DNA from: Anaerolineae bacterium
GTDB taxonomy: Bacteria; Chloroflexota; Anaerolineae; 4572-78; J111
DNA: 28,183 nucleotides
Reading direction: 5' to 3'
Assembly: GCA_023382535.1 (NCBI GenBank)
Contig: JAHDWA010000096.1
Span: 1-28,183, forward strand
In this document: one piece after another, positions 7,692 through 16,388 of the stretch
How the letters are laid out: every line of letters begins with the position of its first letter
Numbering within the stretch: position 1 is the first letter of the stretch
The notes under the pieces: generated by a model
What the model was told of the DNA's origin: nothing
The model's database searches: none
Seen by the model: the letters and a program-made list of their open reading frames with translations, nothing else
Program-made: the position numbers and the translations under genes

Positions 7692-7739
7692 ATGTGTTGT
7701 TGCTCCTGTCTGTCGCGGAGGTGGTGGACTCCTCTTTAG
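7692..7739 (+). CDS. Cysteine-rich leader peptide of a putative attenuator
   Basis: A 15-codon frame, MCCCSCLSRRWWTPL, has four Cys codons in five and lies in the leader of cysK-cysE. An in-frame ATG at 7662 would lengthen it to 25 residues (MFQLIFFKFN added), with a weak ACAGG upstream. Neither start has a strong ribosome-binding site. Codons 9-12 (CGG AGG TGG TGG) sit in an RNA segment that can pair with 7766-7779. Such Cys-rich leaders are known in front of cysteine genes in mycobacteria. A similar sensing role here is inferred from position and composition. Confidence 0.65.
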   Translation: MCCCSCLSRRWWTPL

Positions 7740-7800
7740 TGCAGGAACAACCTGCGCATCAATGCCCACCACACTCCGCTTAATTAACGGTTGGGTGGGC
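7715..7800 (+). promoter_or_regulatory. Mutually exclusive leader stems (attenuator segments 1, 2 and 3)
   Basis: Segment 1 (7715-7727, inside the leader frame) can form 13 pairs with segment 2 (7766-7779, one bulged A at 7773). Segment 2 (7764-7770, GCCCACC) can instead pair with segment 3 (7794-7800, GGTGGGC). Segment 3 can also pair over five bases with CCACC at 7831-7835 in the terminator's 5' arm. This overlap of alternatives is the geometry of a translation-coupled attenuator. Confidence 0.6.
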
Positions 7801-7823
7801 TAAATTGCTTCATTTTGATGCTT

Positions 7824-7867
7824 AACAGCGCCACCGGGCCATTTACCAGTGACGCTGTTTTATTTTT
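7824..7867 (+). terminator. Intrinsic terminator in the cysK leader
   Basis: AACAGCG (7824-7830) pairs exactly with CGCTGTT (7852-7858). Inner CAC/GTG and GG/CC pairs extend the stem with two mismatches, and the run TTTTATTTTT follows. It lies 30 bases before the cysK start and after the Cys-rich leader frame, so it can only be regulatory. Confidence 0.78.
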
Positions 7868-7897
7868 CAAAATCAGAAGGGATCAAGCAAGGAAACT

Positions 7898-8830
7898 ATG
7901 AAAATCGCAAATGACGTAACTGAATTAGTGGGTAATACCCCCCTGGTGCGGATTCGTAAACTGACCGCCGGCGCCGTGGCCGATGTTGTCGCCAAGCTGG
8001 AATTTTACAATCCAGCCCACAGCGTTAAAGATCGGATTGGCCTCTCGATGATCGAAGCGGCTGAGAAGGCTGGCCTGATTAAGCCGGATACCATCATTCT
8101 GGAGCCAACCAGCGGCAACACCGGGATTGGGCTGGCTTTTGTCTGCGCGGCGCGGGGCTACAAATGTACCCTGGTCATGCCGGAGACAATGAGTAAAGAG
8201 CGGCGCGCCCTGCTGCGCGCCTACGGGGCCGAATTGGTGCTGACCCCCGGCAGCGAGGGCATGGGCGGCGCCATTCGCACCGCCGAAGAGATGGCCGCCG
8301 CCGACTCGCGCTATTTTATTCCACAGCAGTTCAAAAATCCGGCTAACCCTGAAATCCATCGAAAAACTACTGCCGAAGAAATCTGGCGCGACACCGACGG
8401 CAAAGTGGATATTTTGGTGTCGGGTATTGGTACAGGCGGGACTATTACCGGCGTGGGTGAAGTCATCAAAGCACGCAAGCCGTCGTTTCAGGCCATTGCG
8501 GTCGAACCGGAAGCTTCGCCGGTCCTGTCGGGCGGGCAAAAGGGACCGCATCCCATTCAGGGAATTGGGGCAGGCTTTGTGCCAGATGTGCTCAATACCG
8601 AAATTTACGACGAGGTCATCCGGGTGAAGAATGAGGATGCCTTTGATACAGCCCGGCGGATGGCTCGCGAAGAAGGTTTACTGGTTGGGATTTCTTCCGG
8701 CGCAGCCACCTGGGCGGCTGTTCAAGTAGCCCGCCGGCCCGAAAACGAGGGCAAGCTCATTGTGGTCATTATTCCCTCTTTCGGCGAGCGTTATCTGAGC
8801 ACGGCTTTGTTTGCCGGTCTGGCCGATTGA
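7898..8830 (+). CDS. cysK: Cysteine synthase (O-acetylserine sulfhydrylase)
   Basis: 310 residues, the usual length. The enzyme makes L-cysteine from O-acetylserine and sulfide using pyridoxal phosphate. The PLP lysine is Lys44 in [11 protein letters not shown]. The substrate loop [11 protein letters not shown], the glycine-rich phosphate loop [13 protein letters not shown] and the C-terminal [11 protein letters not shown] are all intact. ATG 7898 follows AAGGA. It is the first gene after the leader and is followed by cysE, which makes its substrate. The protein is more likely a cysteine synthase than a cystathionine beta-synthase, because it has no CBS extension. Confidence 0.95.
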   Translation: MKIANDVTELVGNTPLVRIRKLTAGAVADVVAKLEFYNPAHSVKDRIGLSMIEAAEKAGLIKPDTIILEPTSGNTGIGLAFVCAARGYKCTLVMPETMSKERRALLRAYGAELVLTPGSEGMGGAIRTAEEMAAADSRYFIPQQFKNPANPEIHRKTTAEEIWRDTDGKVDILVSGIGTGGTITGVGEVIKARKPSFQAIAVEPEASPVLSGGQKGPHPIQGIGAGFVPDVLNTEIYDEVIRVKNEDAFDTARRMAREEGLLVGISSGAATWAAVQVARRPENEGKLIVVIIPSFGERYLSTALFAGLAD

Positions 8831-8837
8831 ACACGGT

Positions 8838-8894
8838 CCCTCTCCCCAAGAGAGGGTGAAACGAACCCCAAACCCTCTCTATGCCGGGGAGAGG
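8838..8894. repeat. CCCTCTCC-type filler hairpins between cysK and cysE
   Basis: Two small inverted repeats lie side by side: CCCTCT with AGAGGG (8838-8856) and CCTCTC with GAGAGG (8874-8894). The sequence is a low-complexity filler. The strong ribosome-binding site AGGAGGT of cysE follows directly at 8896. Confidence 0.55.
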
Positions 8895-8910
8895 CAGGAG
8901 GTAAGGTAAG

Positions 8911-9615
8911 ATGTTTAAGACCATTAGCAACGATATTCAATCTGTCTTTGACCGCGATCCGGCGGCGCGGACCTGGCTGGAAGTGCTGCTGTGCTATCCG
9001 GGCCTGCATGCCATCTGGGGGCACCGGCTAACCCACTGGCTCTGGGTGCACGGGGCTAAACTGCTGGCTCGCTGGCTGTCGCAAATTATGCGCAGCCTGA
9101 CCGGCATCGAAATCCATCCAGGGGCCACGCTTGGTCCGCGCTTCTTCATTGATCACGGCATGGGCGTTGTCATTGGCGAAACGGCTGAAATTGGGGCTGA
9201 TGTCACCCTGTATCATGGCGTTACCCTGGGCGGCACCAGTTGGCAAAAGGGCAAGCGCCACCCGACCCTGGGAAATGGGGTAGTTGTCGGCGCAGGGGCT
9301 AAAATTTTGGGGCCGATTATGGTTGGCGATAACAGCCGGATTGGGGCTAATGCGGTCGTGGTCAAGCCGGTGCCGCCGGATTCTGTCGTGGTCGGGGTGC
9401 CGGGTGAAATTGTCAAGCGCAGCAGGCCGCGCCCGGTGACGGCGCGAGCCGATTTGGACCACGGCGCACTGCCGGATGTCATTGGCGACTCGCTGGTCGC
9501 GTTGATGGCTCGTGTAGAACAGTTGGAAGCTCATTTAAGCAATGGTCATGGCTTGAAACCTGCACCCTATACGTCCGATCGTGGGGTGTGGGTAGGCGAG
9601 GATTTTTCCATTTAA
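8911..9615 (+). CDS. cysE: Serine O-acetyltransferase
   Basis: 234 residues. It transfers acetyl from acetyl-CoA to serine, giving the CysK substrate. An N-terminal helical part ([19 protein letters not shown]) is followed by left-handed beta-helix hexapeptide repeats from about residue 65: [40 protein letters not shown], and [10 protein letters not shown]. The catalytic His pair is visible in FIDHGMG and LYHGVTLGG. The start has a perfect AGGAGGT eight bases upstream. The extra C-terminal 50 residues are not conserved in the short epsF-like class. It probably forms the cysteine synthase complex with the CysK next door. Confidence 0.94.
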   Translation: MFKTISNDIQSVFDRDPAARTWLEVLLCYPGLHAIWGHRLTHWLWVHGAKLLARWLSQIMRSLTGIEIHPGATLGPRFFIDHGMGVVIGETAEIGADVTLYHGVTLGGTSWQKGKRHPTLGNGVVVGAGAKILGPIMVGDNSRIGANAVVVKPVPPDSVVVGVPGEIVKRSRPRPVTARADLDHGALPDVIGDSLVALMARVEQLEAHLSNGHGLKPAPYTSDRGVWVGEDFSI

Positions 9616-9623
9616 AACCTTGA

Positions 9624-11006
<1,383 letters not shown>

Positions 11007-11026
11007 GCGCCAAGTGAAAGCCATAG

Positions 11027-11055
11027 TTGTCTTATGGCGAGTTAAGTTGCATAAT
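11027..11055 (+). promoter_or_regulatory. Weak candidate promoter before metX
   Basis: TTGTCT (11027-11032) and CATAAT (11050-11055) are 17 bases apart. Each matches four or five consensus positions. It would allow metX-metW to be expressed apart from cysK-metY. Confidence 0.3.
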
Positions 11056-11068
11056 ACAACGTAATGCC

Positions 11069-11124
11069 TAAAACGTAATGGTTCTAGCTGAAATTGGCGA
11101 ATACAGGTGAACCATTACGTTTTA
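11069..11124. repeat. Long perfect inverted repeat between metY and metX
   Basis: AAAACGTAATGGTT (11070-11083) pairs perfectly with AACCATTACGTTTT (11110-11123), with one more pair on each side. The loop is about 24 bases. AACGTAATG also occurs directly before it at 11059. It could be a terminator of the upstream unit, a mobile palindrome or an operator. Confidence 0.65.
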
Positions 11125-11158
11125 CATTTTATCTGTAGTTTGTTAGCGGGGTAAGAAA

Positions 11159-12358
11159 ATGGACTTAACTCATTCAGTTGGTTTGGTTGAACGTCAATAT
11201 TTTACTTTCGCCGAGAAAGAGCCGATGCGGCTGGACAGCGGTGAGACCCTCGGCCCGATTACCCTGGCTTACGAGACCTACGGCCGGCTCAACGACGACC
11301 GCAGCAACGCCATCCTCATTCTGCATGCCCTCTCGGGCGACGCTCATGCCGCCGGCTACCATTCGTTCAAAAATCCTAAAGCAGGCTGGTGGGATGATTG
11401 TATTGGGCCGGGCAAGGCTTTTGATACCGACAAGTACTTCATTATTTGCTCCAATGTGATTGGCGGCTGCCAGGGTTCCACCGGCCCCAGTTCGCTGAAT
11501 CCGGTTACGGGCAAACCCTATGGCTTGAGTTTCCCGGTAGTCACCATCGGCGATATGGTCCGCGCCCAGCGCTACCTGATTGATTACTTGGGTATTGAGA
11601 AGCTGCTGGCCGTGGCCGGGGGCAGCATGGGCGGCATGCAGGTGTTACAGTGGGCGGTCAGCTACCCGGGGCGAATCCGGGCCGCGCTGCCGCTGGCCAC
11701 AACTGCTCGCCATTCGCCTATGCTGATTGCCTTTAGCGAAGTGGGACGGCAGGCTATCTATGCTGACCCCCATTGGAACGGCGGCGACTACTACGATAAA
11801 GCCCGGCCTAATGCCGGCCTGGCGGTGGCGCGGATGGTCGGCCACATTACCTACTTGAGTGAAGAATCCATGCACCACAAGTTTGGCCGGCGGCTGCAAG
11901 AGCGCGAGCGTTTTGGCTACGATTTCACGACTGATTTTGCGATTGAGAGCTATCTTCGCTACAATGGCAACCGCTTCACCGAACGCTTCGACGCCAACAG
12001 CTACCTGTACGTGACCAAGGCAATGGATTATTTTGACCTGAGCAATGATTACGGCAGCTTAACCAACGCCTTTACCAGAAGTACCGACATCACTTATCTG
12101 GTCGTCTCCTTTACCTCGGATTGGCTCTATCCAACCTATCACTCCAAAGAGTTGGTCAGCGCCTTAACAGCGGTAGGAGCTGATGTTACCTATTGTAACC
12201 TTAAGTCAACCTGGGGCCACGATGCTTTTCTGTTAGAAGTTGAAACGATGACCAGCTTGATTGGCGACTTTCTGGAGCGGGTGACGCGGGAGTACAAAAT
12301 TCAACCGCCGGGGGAACCTGTAGCTAGCCCGGCGCCCGCTTTAGACTTTACGATCTAA
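11159..12358 (+). CDS. metX: Homoserine O-acetyltransferase
   Basis: 399 residues of the alpha/beta-hydrolase fold. It acetylates homoserine from acetyl-CoA, the first committed step to methionine, and feeds MetY. Landmarks are [24 protein letters not shown], the nucleophile Ser156 in [14 protein letters not shown], the acid Asp in [14 protein letters not shown], and the His in [12 protein letters not shown] 11159 is preceded by GCGGGG. The stop codon is directly followed by the metW start, the usual metX-metW arrangement, which supports methionine rather than haloalkane or serine roles. Confidence 0.95.
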   Translation: MDLTHSVGLVERQYFTFAEKEPMRLDSGETLGPITLAYETYGRLNDDRSNAILILHALSGDAHAAGYHSFKNPKAGWWDDCIGPGKAFDTDKYFIICSNVIGGCQGSTGPSSLNPVTGKPYGLSFPVVTIGDMVRAQRYLIDYLGIEKLLAVAGGSMGGMQVLQWAVSYPGRIRAALPLATTARHSPMLIAFSEVGRQAIYADPHWNGGDYYDKARPNAGLAVARMVGHITYLSEESMHHKFGRRLQERERFGYDFTTDFAIESYLRYNGNRFTERFDANSYLYVTKAMDYFDLSNDYGSLTNAFTRSTDITYLVVSFTSDWLYPTYHSKELVSALTAVGADVTYCNLKSTWGHDAFLLEVETMTSLIGDFLERVTREYKIQPPGEPVASPAPALDFTI

Positions 12359-12976
12359 ATGAAACAAACGATAACTGAAATATCCACTTTAACTCTTCGA
12401 CCTGACCTCCTGGCCATCGCCGAACTCATCCAACCCAGAGAGAAAGTGCTTGATCTCGGCTGCGGCGACGGGACACTGCTCCGTTATTTGTTGGATACCT
12501 ATCGAATAACCGGCCGCGGCGTTGAGTTATCCGAGGAAGGTGTACTGGCCTGCGTCGCCAAGGGGCTAAGTGTCCGCCAGGGCAACCTCCAGGAGGGCCT
12601 GGGAGATTATCCGGACCGGTCATTTAATACGGTCATTTTGAGCCAGACCTTGCCCTATCTGAATGATCCCGCCTTTATTATGTGTGAGATGCTGCGGGTG
12701 GGCAACCGGGCTATTGTCAGTTTTCCCAACTGGGGCCATTGGCGCTGTCGTTTGGGCTTGCTGCTAACCGGGCGTACGCCGGTCGCGCCCGACCTGCCCC
12801 AGCCTTGGGATGTTCCCCCGCGGGCGAGGCCGTTGACCATCCGCGATTTTGGCGAATTTTGTGCCCGGCAAGACATTCGGATTACAGCGGAGATTTACCT
12901 CCAGGGGCCACGCCGGATCCCGATGCGCCGTGATAAAAACTTGCGCGCGACGACGGCTATTTTTGAGTTGAAATAA
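12359..12976 (+). CDS. metW: Methionine biosynthesis protein MetW
   Basis: 205 residues of a class I methyltransferase-like fold with motif I VLDLGCGDGTLLRYL at about 30-44, GRGVELSEEGV and the MetW-typical FPNWGHWRCRLGLLLTGRTP segment. MetW is known mainly as a partner that supports MetX activity; its own substrate is not settled. The gene begins on the base after the metX stop, so translation is coupled and the two proteins are probably made in equal amounts. Confidence 0.93.
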   Translation: MKQTITEISTLTLRPDLLAIAELIQPREKVLDLGCGDGTLLRYLLDTYRITGRGVELSEEGVLACVAKGLSVRQGNLQEGLGDYPDRSFNTVILSQTLPYLNDPAFIMCEMLRVGNRAIVSFPNWGHWRCRLGLLLTGRTPVAPDLPQPWDVPPRARPLTIRDFGEFCARQDIRITAEIYLQGPRRIPMRRDKNLRATTAIFELK

Positions 12977-12992
12977 AGGGTGTCGGCCTGAT

Positions 12993-13020
12993 TTGACTTT
13001 TTTGTTTTTCTCACCATACT
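12993..13020 (+). promoter_or_regulatory. Candidate promoter of riboswitch 2 transcript
   Basis: TTGACT at 12993-12998 and CATACT at 13015-13020 are separated by 16 bases. The start point would be near 13027, at the beginning of the aptamer. Confidence 0.45.
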
Positions 13021-13033
13021 CATACCATCAGTT

Positions 13034-13290
13034 TAATAACCGGTGAAGTTGCGTCCCTATTTGCCGCCAAATCTGACGCCTGGGGGAAGTCCGGTGCAAG
13101 TCCGGCGCTGTCCCGCAACGGTAAGCAATAATCAATAATCAATTGTCATTTGTTAATTGTCAATGAGAACAGATAAACATTGACTATTAATTGTTGACCA
13201 TTGACCATTGACAATTAGCAAGCCCGATTACCCAGCTTTACCTTTGCTTGTGTTCTACCTTCGTGGACAGGAGGCCGAGCGTGAAATAAT
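13034..13290 (+). promoter_or_regulatory. Cobalamin riboswitch 2 (upstream of the biosynthesis operon)
   Basis: The core GGTGCAAGTCCGGCGCTGTC, continuing CCGCAACGGTAA, lies at 13093-13124 and is nearly identical to riboswitch 1. A B12-box-like AGCCCGATTACCCAGC is at 13221-13236, and an ACCTTCGTGGACAGGAGG arm near 13257-13274 parallels that of riboswitch 1. The variable region (about 13127-13217) is filled by an AT-rich repeat hairpin. An intrinsic terminator follows. It should repress the whole cobalamin synthesis operon when cobalamin is plentiful. Confidence 0.92.
13127..13217. repeat. ATTGACCATTGAC-type repeat hairpin inside riboswitch 2
   Basis: Copies of ATAATCA, AATTGTCA and, in the other sense, TTGACCA and CATTGACAATT fill the segment. 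AATTGTCAATG near 13154 is the exact complement of CATTGACAATT near 13206. The element sits in the same peripheral position as the AATCGTAAAT element of riboswitch 1, but its sequence is different. Confidence 0.8.
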
Positions 13291-13305
13291 TATTTCAAAC
13301 GCTCC

Positions 13306-13328
13306 CCGCCCGCTGGCGGTTTTTTTTT
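13306..13328 (+). terminator. Intrinsic terminator / expression platform of riboswitch 2
   Basis: CCGCC, a 4-base loop and GGCGG (13306-13319) are followed by nine T residues. Directly upstream, GAGCG and CGCTC flank the perfect palindrome TGAAATAATTATTTCA (about 13281-13296), a second stem that may take part in switching. Confidence 0.82.
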
Positions 13329-13359
13329 ACCTGAGCGGGGCTAGAAATTAGAGAAAAGG

Positions 13360-14196
13360 ATGAAAATAGCTGTCCTGGCCGATATTCACGGCAATTTCCC
13401 GGCCCTGGAAGCCGTAACGGTCCATCTTGAGCAGTGGCAGCCCGATTATGTCGTCGCCGCCGGGGATATTGTCAATCGCGGCCCGCGTTCGCTGGATTGC
13501 CTGCGCTTTGTGCAAAACAAGCAAGCTGCGGCAGGCTGGCTGACCATTCGGGGCAATCACGAAGATTATGTAATTAGCCAGGGGAAACCCGATTCTCCGC
13601 GCAGGGGTCCGGTTTTTGAAACTCATCGTAACACCTACTGGACTTACCAGCAGCTTGAGACTGAGGTGTCGGCCCTGGCGGCAATGCCCTTTAAGCAGCA
13701 GTTGCTGGGGCCGGATGGCAGCTTAATTTGCCTGACCCATGCTTCGCTGCGGGGTATTCGGAGTGGTATTTACCCATCAACGCCCGATGACGAGTTACAG
13801 CAAAAAATTGAACCGGCGGCGAGTCTCTTTTGTGTCGGCCACACCCACTGGCCCCTGCTTCGCCGCCTTAACGGAACCCTGGTGGTCAATGCCGGAGCGG
13901 TCGGTTTGCCGTTCGACGGCGATACGCGGACCTGTTACGCTCAGGTGCAGTGGCAGCACGGCAATTGGTCGGCCGAGATTATCCGGCTGGAGTATGACCG
14001 CGCCCAGGCCGAACGCGATTTTTTTGAAACAGGCTTCATGGACGACAGCGGCGGGCTGGCCCCGTTGATCCTGGATGAGTTTCGCACCGCTCGCTCCCAC
14101 TTGTACCAATGGTCAGAACTCTACCAGGCGCGCGTCCTGGCCGGCGAAATGACCATGGAGGACTCGGCTGACGCTTATATGGCCAGAGTCAAGTAG
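13360..14196 (+). CDS. Calcineurin-like metallophosphoesterase (riboswitch-controlled)
   Basis: 278 residues with all metal-binding blocks of the family: LADIHGN at the N-terminus, AAGDIVNRGP, IRGNHEDY, LTHAS and VGHTHWP, then NAGAVGLP. It resembles YfcE/serine-threonine-type small phosphoesterases. The C-terminal 60 residues are a helical extension. It is the first gene behind the second cobalamin riboswitch and is 35 bases from cbiX, so a role in cobalamin synthesis is likely by position. One possibility is dephosphorylation of alpha-ribazole phosphate or of the cobalamin 5'-phosphate, a step with several unrelated enzymes. The substrate cannot be read from the sequence. Confidence 0.85.
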   Translation: MKIAVLADIHGNFPALEAVTVHLEQWQPDYVVAAGDIVNRGPRSLDCLRFVQNKQAAAGWLTIRGNHEDYVISQGKPDSPRRGPVFETHRNTYWTYQQLETEVSALAAMPFKQQLLGPDGSLICLTHASLRGIRSGIYPSTPDDELQQKIEPAASLFCVGHTHWPLLRRLNGTLVVNAGAVGLPFDGDTRTCYAQVQWQHGNWSAEIIRLEYDRAQAERDFFETGFMDDSGGLAPLILDEFRTARSHLYQWSELYQARVLAGEMTMEDSADAYMARVK

Positions 14197-14231
14197 CAAT
14201 TAAAAATCCCTTGTAGGGTAAAGGAAAAACT

Positions 14232-15680
14232 GTGACACCTGTACCTCAAAACACTCAAAACGACGCCCTGCTCTTGATTGGCCACGGCAGCCGTGACGCC
14301 GAAGCCATCACCGAGTATAACCACTTTGCCGACACCCTGGCCGGCAGGCTGCAAATACCTGTCTACCCCTGTTTTCTGGAGTTTGCCGACCCGCCGATTG
14401 TCGAAGGTATTCGCGCCTGCGTTGAAGCAGGGGCGCGGCGGGTAGTCGCCCTGCCGCTCTTTTTAGGCCCGGCGGGACACCAAAAGAACGATGTTCCGGC
14501 TATTCTCAATTGGGCTAAAACCCAGTGGCCCCAGGTGCAGTTTAAATATGGTGTTCCGCTGGGAGCGCAGCCGCAAATTATCTCCGTGCTGGCCCAACGC
14601 GCCGCAGAAGCGATCGCGGGCAGCCGGGTAGACATTCCGGCCGCCGAAACAGCGCTGCTTGTCGTGGGGCGGGGCAGCCGTGACCCTGACAGTAATTCCG
14701 AAGTTTATAAAATTGCCCGCCTGCTCTGGGAAGGCCGGTATTACGGCTGGGTGGAATCCGCTTTTTACAGCCTGACCACCCCCACTGTGCCGGCTGCGCT
14801 TGAACGCTGCCTTCGCCTGGGCGCCCGCCGCGTAGTGGTCCTGCCCTACCTGCTGTTCACCGGCGCTATTTACCAGCGCATGGGCGACCAGGCCAGGGCT
14901 GTTCAGACAGCTCAGCCTGATGCGGAAATTTTGGTGGCCGAGCACTTGAGTGAACACCCGGAGGTGATCGAGGCCGTGGTTTACCGCTACCAGGAAGTGC
15001 TGGAGGGGACGGCCAGCATGACCTGCGACCTGTGCAAATATCGCCACCGCCTGGCCGGCTTTGAGGACGAGTATGGTCTGGCTCAAGTTTCCGATCACCA
15101 TCACGGCCTGCGCGGCGTACCGCACACGCACAGCCATCCGCATTCGCACGGCCAGAACTACGAGCAGACGCTGGAGATGCTCCTGCCCCCTCGCTATCAG
15201 CAGGGCCAGGAGGCCAGCCCGGTTCCGATGGCTGCCGCTCCATTAAAATATAACGCCGAGGGACAGGTCGCCTGGGACGAGATTTGGGCCGACTTCTGCG
15301 ATTTAGCCCTGGCCGGCGGTCCCGCCCATCGAGGAGACCTGCTGGAGCCGGTGCTGCCCGGCGCCGTCGCGGAGAACCCGCAGGGGTACGAACGGGTGCT
15401 GGCTGAATTGGAGCGCGGTTTCCGCCTGGTGACAGGAGTGCCCGTCGTGCGCAGCCAGTCACCGGGTTGGATTGGCCTCGAATGTGACAGCGAGCAGATG
15501 GCGTTGTGGCTGCTGCGAGCGATTGTGACCGAAAATGTCAGCGTGCGGCGGGAAGGCAAAACACTTTTTCTGCCGGCTGGCCCTGATTTTCGTCTGGAAG
15601 ACGAGATCAAGAATGTGATTACGGTAGTCGCTAAAACTTATCACTATTGGTCCGAACATATTGTGGCCATCAATGGCTGA
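14232..15680 (+). CDS. cbiX: Sirohydrochlorin cobaltochelatase CbiX, long form with His-rich stretch and extra C-terminal domain
   Basis: 482 residues, start GTG with AAGGA upstream. It inserts cobalt into sirohydrochlorin early in the anaerobic pathway. Two CbiX repeats are seen. The first (residues 12-130) has LIGHGSRD with catalytic His18 and a second His in GPAGHQKNDVP. The second (about 138-255) reads VGRGSRDPDS and lacks both His residues, so only the first is expected to be catalytic. Then come MTCDLCKYRHRL (Cys-x-x-Cys, about 262) and a His-rich metal-binding stretch VPHTHSHPHSHG (about 293-304). Residues 335-482 form a separate domain containing LALAGGPAHRGDLLEPV and CDSEQMALWLLRAI, of unknown function. 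The gene overlaps cbiC by 8 bases. Confidence 0.9.
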   Translation: MTPVPQNTQNDALLLIGHGSRDAEAITEYNHFADTLAGRLQIPVYPCFLEFADPPIVEGIRACVEAGARRVVALPLFLGPAGHQKNDVPAILNWAKTQWPQVQFKYGVPLGAQPQIISVLAQRAAEAIAGSRVDIPAAETALLVVGRGSRDPDSNSEVYKIARLLWEGRYYGWVESAFYSLTTPTVPAALERCLRLGARRVVVLPYLLFTGAIYQRMGDQARAVQTAQPDAEILVAEHLSEHPEVIEAVVYRYQEVLEGTASMTCDLCKYRHRLAGFEDEYGLAQVSDHHHGLRGVPHTHSHPHSHGQNYEQTLEMLLPPRYQQGQEASPVPMAAAPLKYNAEGQVAWDEIWADFCDLALAGGPAHRGDLLEPVLPGAVAENPQGYERVLAELERGFRLVTGVPVVRSQSPGWIGLECDSEQMALWLLRAIVTENVSVRREGKTLFLPAGPDFRLEDEIKNVITVVAKTYHYWSEHIVAING

Positions 15681-16332
15681 TCATATCCAAAACCCCGCCG
15701 TTATTGCCGCTGATTCGTTTGCCATCATCCGGGCCGAACTGCGGGCTGCCGGTTATCACTTTGCGCCGCCGCTGGCTGCTGTCGTGGAGCGAATTATCCA
15801 CAGCACCGCCGACTTCGACTTTGCCGGCATCACCCAAACCAGTCCTGGCGCGATTGAAGCGGGCGTCCAGGCGCTGCGAAGAGGCTGTCCCGTAGTCACG
15901 GATGTTAACATGGTCCGCGTCGGAATCAGCGCGCCACGCTTGGCCGCCTGGGGTGGGACAGTTCACTGCTTTGTGGCCGCTGACCTCGCCCGTGAGCGCG
16001 CCCAAATGGCCGAGATCACCCGCAGCGCAATGGGCATGCGCCTGGCCGCCGAGCAGGGGTTGTTAGAAGGAGGACTGGCCGTCATCGGCAATGCGCCGAC
16101 AGCCTTGTACGAGGTGCTGCACTGGATCAAGGAAGGTGTTCGACCGGCCTTGGTCATCGGCGTGCCGGTCGGCTTTGTCAGCACGGTGGAGAGCAAGGAA
16201 GCGTTGGTGCAGGTCAACAGCGTGCCCTGGATTGTGACTGCCGGCCGTAAGGGCGGCTCGACCGTAGCCGTCGCTATTGTCAACGCCCTACTGCGCTTGG
16301 CCGGGGATGCGGCAGCAAGTGAGATAGATTGA
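15673..16332 (+). CDS. cbiC: Cobalt-precorrin-8 methylmutase CbiC
   Basis: 219 residues. It moves the C11 methyl group to C12 to give cobyrinic acid. Conserved blocks are ERIIHSTADFDFAGI with the catalytic His, GCPVVTDVNMVRVGI, GLAVIGNAPTALYEVL, and PALVIGVPVGFVSTVESKE. ATG 15673 lies inside the cbiX 3' end. Further in-frame upstream starts would overlap more and are not conserved. Followed by a 56-base gap rich in GAGGCGAGG-type repeat before cbiD. Confidence 0.95.
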   Translation: MADHIQNPAVIAADSFAIIRAELRAAGYHFAPPLAAVVERIIHSTADFDFAGITQTSPGAIEAGVQALRRGCPVVTDVNMVRVGISAPRLAAWGGTVHCFVAADLARERAQMAEITRSAMGMRLAAEQGLLEGGLAVIGNAPTALYEVLHWIKEGVRPALVIGVPVGFVSTVESKEALVQVNSVPWIVTAGRKGGSTVAVAIVNALLRLAGDAAASEID

Positions 16333-16388
16333 AGAGGCGAGGCAGCGATGAGATTAATTTCTTCACCTCTTCGCCACGTTGAGACTTG

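Noticed and set aside
13127..13217. Possible tandem-repeat protein-binding array (iteron-like) with ATTGACCATTGAC units
   Set aside because: It sits between the aptamer core and B12 box of a clear riboswitch, and no replication gene is close.
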